Below are positions 51,194-59,811 of a DNA stretch of 64,000 nt, one piece after another. Source of the stretch: Bacteroidales bacterium. GTDB taxonomy: Bacteria; Bacteroidota; Bacteroidia; Bacteroidales; UBA932. Positions within the stretch are counted from its first letter, which is position 1; each line of letters opens with the position of its first letter. The notes under the pieces were generated by a model. The model was not told where the DNA came from, searched no databases, and was given only the letters and a program-made list of their open reading frames with translations. Position numbers and translations under genes: made by a program. The DNA lies in contig JAFZOK010000013.1 in the NCBI GenBank assembly GCA_017550655.1, forward strand, positions 248,001 to 312,000, given 5' to 3'.

Positions 51194-53671
51194 TTACCAG
51201 CGGTGAGTATTATGATGCCTCTTTGTAAGCATCTTTCCTATTACCGGGAGCTTCTCAGCCCATTTGCGGATTTTGGATTTTTTCCGGCCTTCATATTCTT
51301 CCGAACCGTAGCCATAGCCATAGCCGTAACCGTAGCCATATCCATAGCCGTAGCCATATCCATAGCCGGACTTCTTCTGCTCCGTAGAATTCAGAACCAC
51401 GCAAAGGTTGTTCAGGCTCTTTTCCTTGTAGAGTTTCTCAACATCCGGCAGCAGACGGCGGTCCATAACACCGGCCCTGATCACGAAGATGGTAAGGTCG
51501 CAGAGTTTGTTCACGATGCTGGCGTCTGCAACGATTCCGCTAGGAACGTTATCCAGGAATATGTAGTCGTAACTCTTCTTCAGCTCGTTGACAAGTATGC
51601 CAAGACGGTCTGTCATAAGAAGTTCGGTCGGATTAGGAGGTATAGGGCCCGCAAAAATCACATCGAGCTTGCTTGAGAAAGCTCCGCGATGGATAATTTG
51701 GGAAACATCGTCTATCTTTCCGGAAAGGTAAGTTGTAAGGCCGCTGACAACCTTTGATTCTCCCTCGTTCTTAACCAGGGTTTCCAGGGTTGCCTTCCTG
51801 ATATCCGTATCTATCAGGATAATCTTCTTGTTGGCCTGTGCAAAGCTTACCGCAAGGTTGGTGGAGACGAATGTCTTTCCGTTGCCAGGAGTTTGGGAAG
51901 TGAACATCACAACTTGCTTCTGGCCGTTGGAAACGTTCATGAAGTCCATATTGGTGCGGATGATTCTGAACGCCTCGGAGATGGTGTCTCGTCCGTCTTC
52001 CCTTACAACAATCTGACGGCCCTCCATATCGGCCTTTCTCGGGATTTCTCCCAGGAACGGAGCTGTGACTGCGTCTTCAACATCCTTGCGTCCGCGAACG
52101 GAAACATCCAGAATATCCTTGAGCCAGAACAATATTGCCGGAATGGCAAGGCCTATCAGAAGGGCTATTGCCATTATGAACGTGCTTCTCGGGGCAACCG
52201 GGGCGAGAGGTCCCTTTGCCCTGTCTATGACCTTTATGTTGCTCTCCGTCATTGCAAGGGACAGGGCGTTTTCCTCTCTCTTGTTCAGCAGATACAGGTA
52301 AAGCTCCTCCTTGATTTTCTGCTGCCTTTCCTTGGAGAACAGGTTGTTCTGCTGGCGTGGAATGGCGGCGATACGGCCTCTTGTCATAGCCTCGCGGCTT
52401 CTTACGTTACCGGCCTGGATGGCGAGGGAGCTTACAAGGTTGTTGACGGAAGAAGAAATGGTCTGTTTGAGAGGAATCAGCTGGGCATCCAGGTCCTGAA
52501 CAAGAGGGTTCTTCTCGGAACTGCTGGCAAACAGCTTGTTGCGCTGAAGAAGCAGATTGTTGTACTGGCTTATCTGGCCCTCTATTCCCGCATCTAGTCC
52601 AAGATTGGACGGAAGCGGCTGGTTCCTGTTGGAAGGGTTGCTGATGTAACCCTGAATTTGGCGGGCGATAGCCAGCTGGTTTTCAATGGCCAGACTGGAC
52701 CTTCTGTATTCGCTTCCCTCGGCGGCGTAGCCGGAGGTTTCCGTAGTCACGTCAGTAAGTCCGGATGCGGACTTGTAGCTGGCGATATCGGCATCCACAG
52801 CCCCCAGTTCCTCGTTAATGACCTCCAAACGGTCGTTGATGAACTTGTCCGTGCTGCGGGAAATGGTGTTCTTGTCGTTTAGAGACTCCGCATTGTAAGC
52901 GTCTATCAGGGTATTCAGGACATCCTCCGCCCTTAACTCGGAAACGTCTCTCATCGTCAGGTTGAGAACGGAAGCCTGGCGGTCTGCGATGGAAACGGTC
53001 ACCTTGCCCATATAATTGAGAACCGTCTGCTTGTAACCGTTCTTTATGATATTGAAACTTTCGCCGATATACTGGCCGATCCTGTCTGTCGGAACTATGA
53101 AGACTCTTCCTACAGGAGTGTCAACGGTATCGCTGAGGCGTACCGTAAGGGCGCCGTCTGCCTGGCCCCTAAACCCGGCTAACTGTATTTCGCTCTCACT
53201 CAAGACTTTGGCCTTGAGGGCAAAAGCGTTGTTAGGATTGGAGTCTATGAAGTTGACTTCTATTGGAGAGAGTCTGTAAAGATTTATTTTCCGAAGACCT
53301 TTCTGGGTCATATAGTTTACGGTGAGATTCAGCCTGTCCACAACATCGGCCATCAGTTTGTATGACTTGAAAACGTAAAACTCGTTGTTTACATCACTAG
53401 TCATCATCCCGAATACGCCCATATCCTGGAATACCGCCGTCTGGCTCATTCCGGTTCCTCCTCCCTTCTGGCTCTTAACCAGAACGGAAGCCGTTCTTGA
53501 GTAAGTCTTCGGAGTTTTCTTAAGATACAAGACGGCTAAAGCCAAGCATATCAAAACGGAAAGGACAAACCACCATCTGTTGATCCAGAATATGTTGAGG
53601 ATGTCTCTCAGGGTTATCTGCGTTCCATTGCTTTTGGACTCGCCCACCTGCTTAATTTCTTCCCTTGCCAT
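51194..53671 (-). CDS. Wzc-like polysaccharide co-polymerase and tyrosine autokinase
   Basis: 825 residues. The N-terminal Wzz domain has a helix at ~30-50 (WWFVLSVLICLALAVLYL); a long periplasmic coiled region with Gln/Asn-rich helices follows, then a second helix (~500-520, STFIMAIALLIGLAIPAILF). The cytoplasmic BY-kinase has Walker A at ~592-600 (SQTPGNGKT), Walker A' (IILIDTDIRKATL) and Walker B (YIFLDNVPSG). The C-terminal tail holds a (Gly-Tyr)10 run (~768-788), the probable autophosphorylation cluster, then a basic end. It pairs with Wza 20 nt upstream and CpsB 8 nt downstream. Confidence 0.93.
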   Translation of the reverse strand: MAREEIKQVGESKSNGTQITLRDILNIFWINRWWFVLSVLICLALAVLYLKKTPKTYSRTASVLVKSQKGGGTGMSQTAVFQDMGVFGMMTSDVNNEFYVFKSYKLMADVVDRLNLTVNYMTQKGLRKINLYRLSPIEVNFIDSNPNNAFALKAKVLSESEIQLAGFRGQADGALTVRLSDTVDTPVGRVFIVPTDRIGQYIGESFNIIKNGYKQTVLNYMGKVTVSIADRQASVLNLTMRDVSELRAEDVLNTLIDAYNAESLNDKNTISRSTDKFINDRLEVINEELGAVDADIASYKSASGLTDVTTETSGYAAEGSEYRRSSLAIENQLAIARQIQGYISNPSNRNQPLPSNLGLDAGIEGQISQYNNLLLQRNKLFASSSEKNPLVQDLDAQLIPLKQTISSSVNNLVSSLAIQAGNVRSREAMTRGRIAAIPRQQNNLFSKERQQKIKEELYLYLLNKREENALSLAMTESNIKVIDRAKGPLAPVAPRSTFIMAIALLIGLAIPAILFWLKDILDVSVRGRKDVEDAVTAPFLGEIPRKADMEGRQIVVREDGRDTISEAFRIIRTNMDFMNVSNGQKQVVMFTSQTPGNGKTFVSTNLAVSFAQANKKIILIDTDIRKATLETLVKNEGESKVVSGLTTYLSGKIDDVSQIIHRGAFSSKLDVIFAGPIPPNPTELLMTDRLGILVNELKKSYDYIFLDNVPSGIVADASIVNKLCDLTIFVIRAGVMDRRLLPDVEKLYKEKSLNNLCVVLNSTEQKKSGYGYGYGYGYGYGYGYGYGYGSEEYEGRKKSKIRKWAEKLPVIGKMLTKRHHNTHRW
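51305..51369 (-). repeat. Hexanucleotide tandem repeat coding for (Gly-Tyr)10
   Basis: About ten hexamer units of GGC/GGA/GGT followed by TAT/TAC on the minus strand, each coding for Gly-Tyr, near the 3' end of the wzc-like gene. Unit gain or loss keeps the reading frame but changes the number of tyrosines. Confidence 0.85.
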
Positions 53672-53691
53672 ATAGATGCAATTAATCTTTA

Positions 53692-54486
53692 TTACTTAAA
53701 CAACATCATCAGAACGGTTGTAAGCAGAGATGTCGCGCTCAACCATACTCCCACGTTGTTGTTCTGGTTAATGCCACTCTGCTGGGCCTTTACGCGGTTA
53801 GGCTTTACATAAACCACGTCGTTCTGCTGAAGGAAATATGAAGGAGAATTCAGGACTTCCTTGGAAAGCAGATTATTGTACATTATCTGCCTCTGTCCGT
53901 TATTCTCGCGGATAACCATCACGCTGTCTCTGCGACCGTAGATTGTAAGGTCCCCAGCCATTGCAAGAGCGTCAAACAGAGATACCCGGTCGCTCTCCAC
54001 ATTGAACTTGCCCGGACGGTTAACCTCTCCCAGAACGGAAATGTTGAAGTTCTGATAAGCCACGGTAACAACAGCTCCCTTGAGCAGTCCGTCGTCATCC
54101 AGTTTTTTGGAAATCATCGTTGAGAGTTCGCTTCTAGTAAGGCCTGCAACCTTTATTCTGCCAACTATAGGAAAGTCTATGTTTCCTTCAAGATCCACAG
54201 TATAGCCACTCAGCCTCTGCCCCAGACTTGAACTGGATCCCGATGGAGAACTCCCCTGTGGGTTAAACAGAGCGGAAAGCGTTGGTTCCTTGTGGCTTAC
54301 AAAAATACTGAGCATGTCCCCCGGCTGTATCCTGATATCCTGAAAGTTTTTTATGGCCTGGGTTTCCTCCGTATAAGTGTCCTGAAGATATACGACTTCC
54401 TTTGCCGAACGGCAGGCTATAGCCATTATTGCGGCCAAAGCAAAAGACAAAGCCGTTAATAAACCGTGTCTATTCATAGCATTCAT
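53692..54486 (-). CDS. Wza-like polysaccharide export lipoprotein
   Basis: 264 residues from ATG 54486 (54477 is also possible). A lipoprotein signal ends AIMAIAC. NFQDIRIQPGDMLSIFVSHKEP begins the Poly_export domain, followed by SLBB-like strands (KVAGLTRSELSTMISKKL, ISVLGEVNRPGKFNV, SLFDALAMAGDLTIYG). It forms the outer-membrane channel for capsule export with Wzc. A hydrophobic C-terminus (VGVWLSATSLLTTVLMMLF) is present. It has a -7 box 15 nt upstream, so it heads the export transcript, and it is divergent from the acyltransferase gene. Confidence 0.9.
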   Translation of the reverse strand: MNAMNRHGLLTALSFALAAIMAIACRSAKEVVYLQDTYTEETQAIKNFQDIRIQPGDMLSIFVSHKEPTLSALFNPQGSSPSGSSSSLGQRLSGYTVDLEGNIDFPIVGRIKVAGLTRSELSTMISKKLDDDGLLKGAVVTVAYQNFNISVLGEVNRPGKFNVESDRVSLFDALAMAGDLTIYGRRDSVMVIRENNGQRQIMYNNLLSKEVLNSPSYFLQQNDVVYVKPNRVKAQQSGINQNNNVGVWLSATSLLTTVLMMLFK

Positions 54487-54500
54487 TTTTCCGTGTCCTA

Positions 54501-54508
54501 CAAAAATA
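54501..54508 (-). promoter_or_regulatory. -7 box (TATTTTTG) for the capsule export operon
   Basis: An exact TAnnTTTG on the minus strand, 15 nt upstream of ATG 54486. It lies only 14 nt from the -7 box of the divergent acyltransferase gene, so the two promoters overlap. Confidence 0.55.
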
Positions 54509-54522
54509 AGAAATATATTCAA

Positions 54523-54530
54523 TATTTTTG
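54523..54530 (+). promoter_or_regulatory. -7 box (TATTTTTG) just before the acyltransferase start
   Basis: An exact TAnnTTTG that ends 7 nt before ATG 54538. Transcription would start close to the ATG, giving a very short leader. Divergent from the wza -7 box. Confidence 0.5.
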
Positions 54531-54537
54531 CAGAGAA

Positions 54538-55656
54538 ATGAAAAACTCATTGCTGTCAAAAACGATTGATACCCTCCGCTTCCCCATCATGCTTGGGGTG
54601 GTGGCAGAGCATGCGTTTTTCATCCAGCCGTCCGGGGGGCAGTACCCCGTTTATAATACCACGAAATTTTTCCTTTCGGATGTTTCTACGGAAGTCCTTC
54701 CTCCCCCTCTGTTTTTCCTGATAAGCGGAATGCTGTTTTTCTGGGGAATCGAGAAACTTTCCTCTTCTGCGTATCTCCAGAAAATAAAGAAAAGATTCTG
54801 GACGGTATTGATTCCTTACATATTCTGGAACCTGCTGATTATCGGAGTGCTGTATGTGGGACAGACCTGGTTTGGAGACCTGGCCGGACAGGAGGCCACA
54901 AGAGTTTCTGACTACTCTTTCAAGGACTGGCTGTGGGCTTTCTGGGACACTAGCAAGGGAACGGCATACGCCTCAGCGACCGTTGGAGATCCAGTCTATT
55001 TCCCTTTCTGGTTCATAAGGGACGCAATGGTTCTCTTCCTCCTGTCTCCGGTAATACTCTTTCTTCTGAAAAAGACCGGGGGTTGGATTTTGCTCCCTCT
55101 GTTCGCCTGGTGGCTGGCTGCGGGTTTTGATAATATTCCGAGATGGGTTTACGGAGTTGCGGGCTTTTCTCCGAGGCCAATTTTCTTTTTCTGCCTCGGA
55201 GCATGGACCGTTGCCTCAGGTAAAGAGTTTGCACAAAGAATCCTTGAAAAAAAGAATGCAGTTTACATTCTGCTGCCTGTAGTTGTCGCGGGAATTGCAG
55301 CGGCCTGGTTTCTCAGGGGGCATTCCCTTTATCAGCCATTTATCAGGATTTACACCCTTGCTGCAGTTCTGCTCTGCTTCTGCATTGCGGCCAAATTCTC
55401 CCGGAAAGAAAACAGAAGCCGTCTTTGGATATTCCTTGGCGGAGCGACTTTCTTCCTGTACGCTTCCCACGGATTTTTGGCAAAGCTTCTGCCTCACATC
55501 GTGATACAGAAAACAGGAATTTCCGGAGACATTCAGCTAACGGTTCTGTATTTTGTATGCCTTGCCGCAACCGTTGCCATCTGCCTGGTCGTCTACTGGG
55601 TACTTAAAAAAATCACCCCAAGGCTACTCGGGGTGATAACTGGCGGAAGATATTAA
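54538..55656 (+). CDS. Acyltransferase-3 family membrane protein
   Basis: 372 residues from ATG 54538. About ten hydrophobic helices; the first has SKTIDTLRFPIMLGVVAEHA with the Arg and His of the family's first helix, and the second FLISGMLFFWGIEKL. Acyltransferase-3 proteins O-acylate polysaccharides at the membrane. It is the only plus-strand gene inside the capsule region, with its own promoter. Its stop (55654-55656) abuts the stop of the convergent deacetylase gene with no gap. Confidence 0.88.
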   Translation: MKNSLLSKTIDTLRFPIMLGVVAEHAFFIQPSGGQYPVYNTTKFFLSDVSTEVLPPPLFFLISGMLFFWGIEKLSSSAYLQKIKKRFWTVLIPYIFWNLLIIGVLYVGQTWFGDLAGQEATRVSDYSFKDWLWAFWDTSKGTAYASATVGDPVYFPFWFIRDAMVLFLLSPVILFLLKKTGGWILLPLFAWWLAAGFDNIPRWVYGVAGFSPRPIFFFCLGAWTVASGKEFAQRILEKKNAVYILLPVVVAGIAAAWFLRGHSLYQPFIRIYTLAAVLLCFCIAAKFSRKENRSRLWIFLGGATFFLYASHGFLAKLLPHIVIQKTGISGDIQLTVLYFVCLAATVAICLVVYWVLKKITPRLLGVITGGRY

Positions 55657-56505
55657 CTACCACTGAATTAGCTTATCCGCTTCCTCAAGCGTGACAAAGC
55701 GGAAATCGTCCAGCAGTCTCGAGAATTTGCTCCAGGACCTTTCCTTGCCAAGATTCATTTTCACGGAACGTGTAAACAAAGACAGGCTGCTTGCCTTTTC
55801 CTTGAAATAGGTTTCGTATTCCTCCTTTGTGAATTTCTTTTCCTTTACAAAGTCGGACATGTGGAAATAGCAGATGTTATAGTCTCTTTTCTTCATTCTC
55901 CGCGATACGAACCCGTACGGGAAGAAGCGGAAATACCCTCCTCCGGAAAAAGCTGTTTTCCTGCCCATGAAGGATGTCACGGATATCGGGAATTCCTTAA
56001 TTGTCCCGGCTTTTGTCACTATCAGAGACGGAGCGTCTTCTCCAAAAGAAGGGAAGCCACCGAATTCCCTTTTTGCGGGGAACACGGATGAATCCCTGGT
56101 TATCCCGCACTCTGAAAGGATTTCAAAAACCCACCTGTTATTCTCTCCTATTGAAAATGCGGGAGCCCTGTAGCTCAGAACTTTCTCTCCAATGCACTGC
56201 TGGAGGTTGTCTATGGCGGCACGGGTGTCTTCCAGGCATTCCTCCGGAGTCATTTTGTTCAGCCAGGTGTGAAGATTGGAGTGGCAGCCTATCTCGTGTC
56301 CCCTCTCGTATATCTTCCTGATAACTTCCGGAAAATTGCGGCCCATCATTCCAACGCAGAAGAATGTGGCTTTTGTGCCTGCGGAATCCAGAAGATCCAG
56401 CAGCCTGCCGAGCATAATGTCGTGCTCCCGCCGCAAGTCATCGGTAAGGGCGTTAAGAGCCTCCCAGGCAAACCATTCTTCTATGTCTATTGTCAGGATA
56501 TTCAT
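55657..56505 (-). CDS. Polysaccharide deacetylase (CE4, DUF3473-type)
   Basis: 282 residues. The NodB motif is at the start (ILTIDIEEWFAWEAL), with TKATFFCVGMMGRNFPEVI, GHEIGCHSNLHTW (H-x3-H) and SYRAPAFSIGENNRWVF; the C-terminal CYFHMSDF carries the remaining residues. The extended form (DUF3473) is typical of exopolysaccharide clusters. It removes N-acetyl groups from a sugar. It follows the GNAT gene by 3 nt; coordinates end exactly where the acyltransferase ends. Confidence 0.9.
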   Translation of the reverse strand: MNILTIDIEEWFAWEALNALTDDLRREHDIMLGRLLDLLDSAGTKATFFCVGMMGRNFPEVIRKIYERGHEIGCHSNLHTWLNKMTPEECLEDTRAAIDNLQQCIGEKVLSYRAPAFSIGENNRWVFEILSECGITRDSSVFPAKREFGGFPSFGEDAPSLIVTKAGTIKEFPISVTSFMGRKTAFSGGGYFRFFPYGFVSRRMKKRDYNICYFHMSDFVKEKKFTKEEYETYFKEKASSLSLFTRSVKMNLGKERSWSKFSRLLDDFRFVTLEEADKLIQW

Positions 56506-56508
56506 ACT

Positions 56509-57339
56509 CTAACCGGCTACGTCAAAATCCATCAGCTGGTAAAACAGGTTGTCTTTTGTCATTTCGGGAAGTTTGCCTCCCGTCAAATCGCGGAAAATCA
56601 GATTAAAAGGAGAGTGCTTTATAAACTTCGGCACCCTGAAATAAGTTCCCGGCAAAACCCCTCCGATTCCGACATATAGCCTTACGGCCATACTGCCCCG
56701 CTTTTTCAAATCCGGCACCTTGTCCAGCAGTTCTTCATCCAGGGTTCCCATAACAGCGGCCACTCCCGTCTTGAAATGCTTGAGCACCTGGTCTCCTTTC
56801 CGGAAACAAAGTGGAGAGGAGATTCTCCACATCAGCGATTCTTCTGTCCAGAAACGTTCATAAGTTTTCCCCTGAGGCTTTCTGATTTTTCCGAACCCGA
56901 ATTTCACGTCCATTTGTCCCACAAGAGTAAATCCGCAGTATTTCAGGAAGGTGTGTATGCTGTTTCCGTTAGCTATGCCGTATACAAACTCGTAGCCTCT
57001 TTTCCGGCCCTCCTCAATGCACTTGTTGGTAAGTATGGAAAGGAGTTTCCGGCCCCTGTATTCCGGAAGGGTTACACTGCCCATAGACCTAAGGCATTTG
57101 ACAACTCTTCCGTCAACTTTCATCGTTTCCGGAACGAGAGCCTCGTGGGCCACGATCCGGTCTCCGTCCATAGCGTTGAACGCTATCACCCGGCCTTCCG
57201 GATTATCTCCATACCAGTACCTGAAGTCATCGTTTTTGAACTTCAGGCCCCTCTGCCTGTAAACCTCATTCTGGGTGGAAATGAGTTTTGTCAGGTCTGC
57301 CTCATCCGCAAAGTCGCAAAATTTGTATTCCAGGTCCAT
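56509..57339 (-). CDS. GNAT-family N-acetyltransferase
   Basis: 276 residues with the GNAT acetyl-CoA pocket (SMGSVTLPEYRGRKLLSILTN) and a following YEFVYGIANGNSIHTFLKYCGF. A C-terminal domain of ~120 residues follows with LCFRKGDQVLKHFKTG. This long, two-domain shape appears in polysaccharide loci, where such proteins acylate amino sugars; the substrate is unknown. It follows the LuxE-LuxC fusion by 6 nt and precedes the deacetylase by 3 nt. Confidence 0.85.
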   Translation of the reverse strand: MDLEYKFCDFADEADLTKLISTQNEVYRQRGLKFKNDDFRYWYGDNPEGRVIAFNAMDGDRIVAHEALVPETMKVDGRVVKCLRSMGSVTLPEYRGRKLLSILTNKCIEEGRKRGYEFVYGIANGNSIHTFLKYCGFTLVGQMDVKFGFGKIRKPQGKTYERFWTEESLMWRISSPLCFRKGDQVLKHFKTGVAAVMGTLDEELLDKVPDLKKRGSMAVRLYVGIGGVLPGTYFRVPKFIKHSPFNLIFRDLTGGKLPEMTKDNLFYQLMDFDVAG

Positions 57340-57345
57340 GGCTGA

Positions 57346-59799
57346 TTATCTTAAAGGTCCTCCGTAAGTGTTCCACCTTACAAGGCGGTCGAAGAGGAAT
57401 ATTCCGTCCCAAGGCATCTCGAAATTCAGCATCCTGCCTATCAGAGGAAGGCGCATAACTCCAAGCCGGGTTGCCTTGTCCGCAAATTCAAGCGCCTTCT
57501 CCTGCGGGGCGGCTATTCCGATTGTCTGGGTGTTTTCATCTATGAATTTCAGGCTGTCGAAAATGGATTTTACCTTATGCACAAAGAGAACTCTCGAATA
57601 AACAGGCTTGTCCAGCTCGTCAAGGTCATCGAGCAGAATGGTCCAGGACATTGTGTCGCTACCTTTGACCGTTCCCTTGAAATCATACACGCCTCTTATT
57701 GAATGGATCTGTGAAACCTGTTCCGGGCTCATAAGCGGCTTCGGGATCTGGATTTCCGTCTTGGCCATGGAATCGCCGAGTATGTCTATGAATTCTTCCG
57801 GAGAAACAGCTCCGCCCTCTTCTATAAACAGGTTGTGCGGAGAGGCGCAGCCGGTCTGGTCGAATACGGACACGTCTACGGAGATTTTTCTCGCGAGTTT
57901 CTTTGCCTCCTGGGCGGAAGACAGTTCTTCCTTTGCAACAACGGAATATGAAAGCTTCGGACCAAAGACCACCGTTTCCGAATCATATCTGGACGGATAT
58001 GAGGAAACGGTTTCCACCGCTTCTCTTCCGCCCCATGCAATCCTGACATCTGCCTGGCGGGACATTTCCTCGCCGAGATTGTCAGCATCCTTGTTAAAGT
58101 AGATTACGGCAATGGTCTTGAGAAGGTCGTCTCCGCTTATCGTATATCCGTTTTCGTCCGTGTATTCGACTCCGTGGAAGCACTCCAGAATATCGGAGAA
58201 AACTCCGTCGTCTCTGGAAGACACCCTGAGAAGATTCACGTTCTTTGCTATAATCGACTGAACCAGCGCGAACATTCCAAGTATCTGGACATTGCCGGCA
58301 AGCCAGTGGCATACAAGCCCGCGGGAGTTGGCCTTAAGGAAATGACGGTCAGAATCCGGGAACTGAAGGAAACTGTCCATATACATCCTGTTGCCCCTCA
58401 GGCCCATATCGGAAACCGACTTCAGATGCTTAGCGTCACACCAGGCGGAAAGGAAGGATAGACCCCTGTCCTTGATTCTGGCAAGGCTCGGCTCTGTCGC
58501 CCACTTTGAAGCCACTGCGCCGATAAGTCCTATGAGGGAATCAACCGGCTGCTTCTCAAGCCACTCCCTCTGCGATTTCAGAGAGGCAATTATCTGCTTC
58601 AGGCTCTCCAGCGGTTTATCTGCCGAAACGGGATGCTGGTGCAGATAAACCTCAAGTCTTTCGGTGGAACCGTCGGCGGATTTTTCCTTTTTCCGGAACG
58701 TAAGTTTCTGGGAAAGAATGTCTCCACAGCCCCTCACCTCTGCCTTTTTCATTCTGCCAACCACCTTGAAGCGTGTTCCGGCCCTGCCGTCCGGACAGGA
58801 TTCCGGATCGATAATGCCGATATCGTCTGTCAGCACCACGTTGCCCGGATAGGAATGCGGAATAGGACTCACGAATTCCAGAAGGCCCTCCTGCCCGACA
58901 GGAAGAACTTCCCGTGTTCTCGTATCCCGGACAATCACCCTCACATAGGATGAAGTATGCTTCCACCCGCATGTGCAGTCCGGATAATTGAGGCCCATCT
59001 GCTCCGTAAATCCGTAAATGTCTATCACGTCCGAAGGCTCCAGGCCGAAGCATTTTGAAAGGCGGGCATTGAACAAAGCCTTGTCTATCTTCTCGCTTTC
59101 CAGCTTCTTCCACCCTCCGATATGAATAATCTTGGAACCCTTTGGAAGGACTATCTGCATCCCCGATTCTTCAATGGAACGCAGGACATTCTGGTAGAGT
59201 ATGTAGGTAAAACCGAAGACTACAACCGGTTTGTCCGCATCAAGGGAAGCCACATATTCCTTTATTCCCTCGACATCGAAATACGAAACGTTGTTCTCGT
59301 CCGCCTTGAGGAAATAACCGGTCTTGTTGGCAAATCTCAGATAGCCTGTAACGGCGGCGAATCTCGCTCCCAGGAGTTTCCTGTAGGAAGACCTTGGATC
59401 TATGTCCATTATCAGGAAAGGTTTTCTTTCCTTTCCGATAAATTCTCCCACAACCTTGATCATTGCCTTGGCTTGGCGCTTTGCGGTTTCCTTGTCAACC
59501 AGAACCGTGCTTGGGATTCCCGAAGTCGCTGAGGACTGGAGGGCAAGTGTCAGGCTCTCTTTAGGAACGGAGTTAAGCTTGAATCCCAGTTCCTTGAACA
59601 CGCTTACGGAAACAGGCGGGATATCCTCAACCGCAAATGGAGAATACGGGTCAAAATGCTTCCGCTGGCAGAAGCGGCGGTACATTTCATTGTTCTCGTA
59701 ATGGAACTGAAGCTCCTCTTTCAGGGCCTCCATAAAAAGGTCCCGGGAGAGGGCGCTTGAATCATACGGCGCAAGTTCCAGCAATTCGTCTGTCTTCAT
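57346..59799 (-). CDS. LuxE-LuxC fusion: acyl-protein synthetase/acyl-CoA reductase
   Basis: 817 residues. Residues 1-~385 resemble LuxE acyl-protein synthetase (SSATSGIPSTV at 89-99, GFTEQMGLNYPDCTCG, LLEFVSPIPHSYPGN). Residues ~430-817 resemble LuxC acyl reductase: RGLVCHWLAGNVQILGMFAL, DVRIAWGGREAVETV and FDQTGCASPHNLF, with C651 the likely catalytic cysteine. In luminous bacteria the two are separate proteins that together turn a fatty acyl group into an aldehyde with ATP and NADPH. Here they form one chain beside an ACP, an AMP ligase and a transketolase pair, so an aldehyde intermediate in sugar or acyl-group synthesis is inferred. Confidence 0.88.
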   Translation of the reverse strand: MKTDELLELAPYDSSALSRDLFMEALKEELQFHYENNEMYRRFCQRKHFDPYSPFAVEDIPPVSVSVFKELGFKLNSVPKESLTLALQSSATSGIPSTVLVDKETAKRQAKAMIKVVGEFIGKERKPFLIMDIDPRSSYRKLLGARFAAVTGYLRFANKTGYFLKADENNVSYFDVEGIKEYVASLDADKPVVVFGFTYILYQNVLRSIEESGMQIVLPKGSKIIHIGGWKKLESEKIDKALFNARLSKCFGLEPSDVIDIYGFTEQMGLNYPDCTCGWKHTSSYVRVIVRDTRTREVLPVGQEGLLEFVSPIPHSYPGNVVLTDDIGIIDPESCPDGRAGTRFKVVGRMKKAEVRGCGDILSQKLTFRKKEKSADGSTERLEVYLHQHPVSADKPLESLKQIIASLKSQREWLEKQPVDSLIGLIGAVASKWATEPSLARIKDRGLSFLSAWCDAKHLKSVSDMGLRGNRMYMDSFLQFPDSDRHFLKANSRGLVCHWLAGNVQILGMFALVQSIIAKNVNLLRVSSRDDGVFSDILECFHGVEYTDENGYTISGDDLLKTIAVIYFNKDADNLGEEMSRQADVRIAWGGREAVETVSSYPSRYDSETVVFGPKLSYSVVAKEELSSAQEAKKLARKISVDVSVFDQTGCASPHNLFIEEGGAVSPEEFIDILGDSMAKTEIQIPKPLMSPEQVSQIHSIRGVYDFKGTVKGSDTMSWTILLDDLDELDKPVYSRVLFVHKVKSIFDSLKFIDENTQTIGIAAPQEKALEFADKATRLGVMRLPLIGRMLNFEMPWDGIFLFDRLVRWNTYGGPLR

Positions 59800-59811
59800 A
59801 TAAATCCTCCG

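Noticed and set aside
51305-51369. Regular short repeats considered as a CRISPR-like array
   Set aside because: Units are 6 nt without spacers and code for Gly-Tyr in frame in the wzc-like gene.
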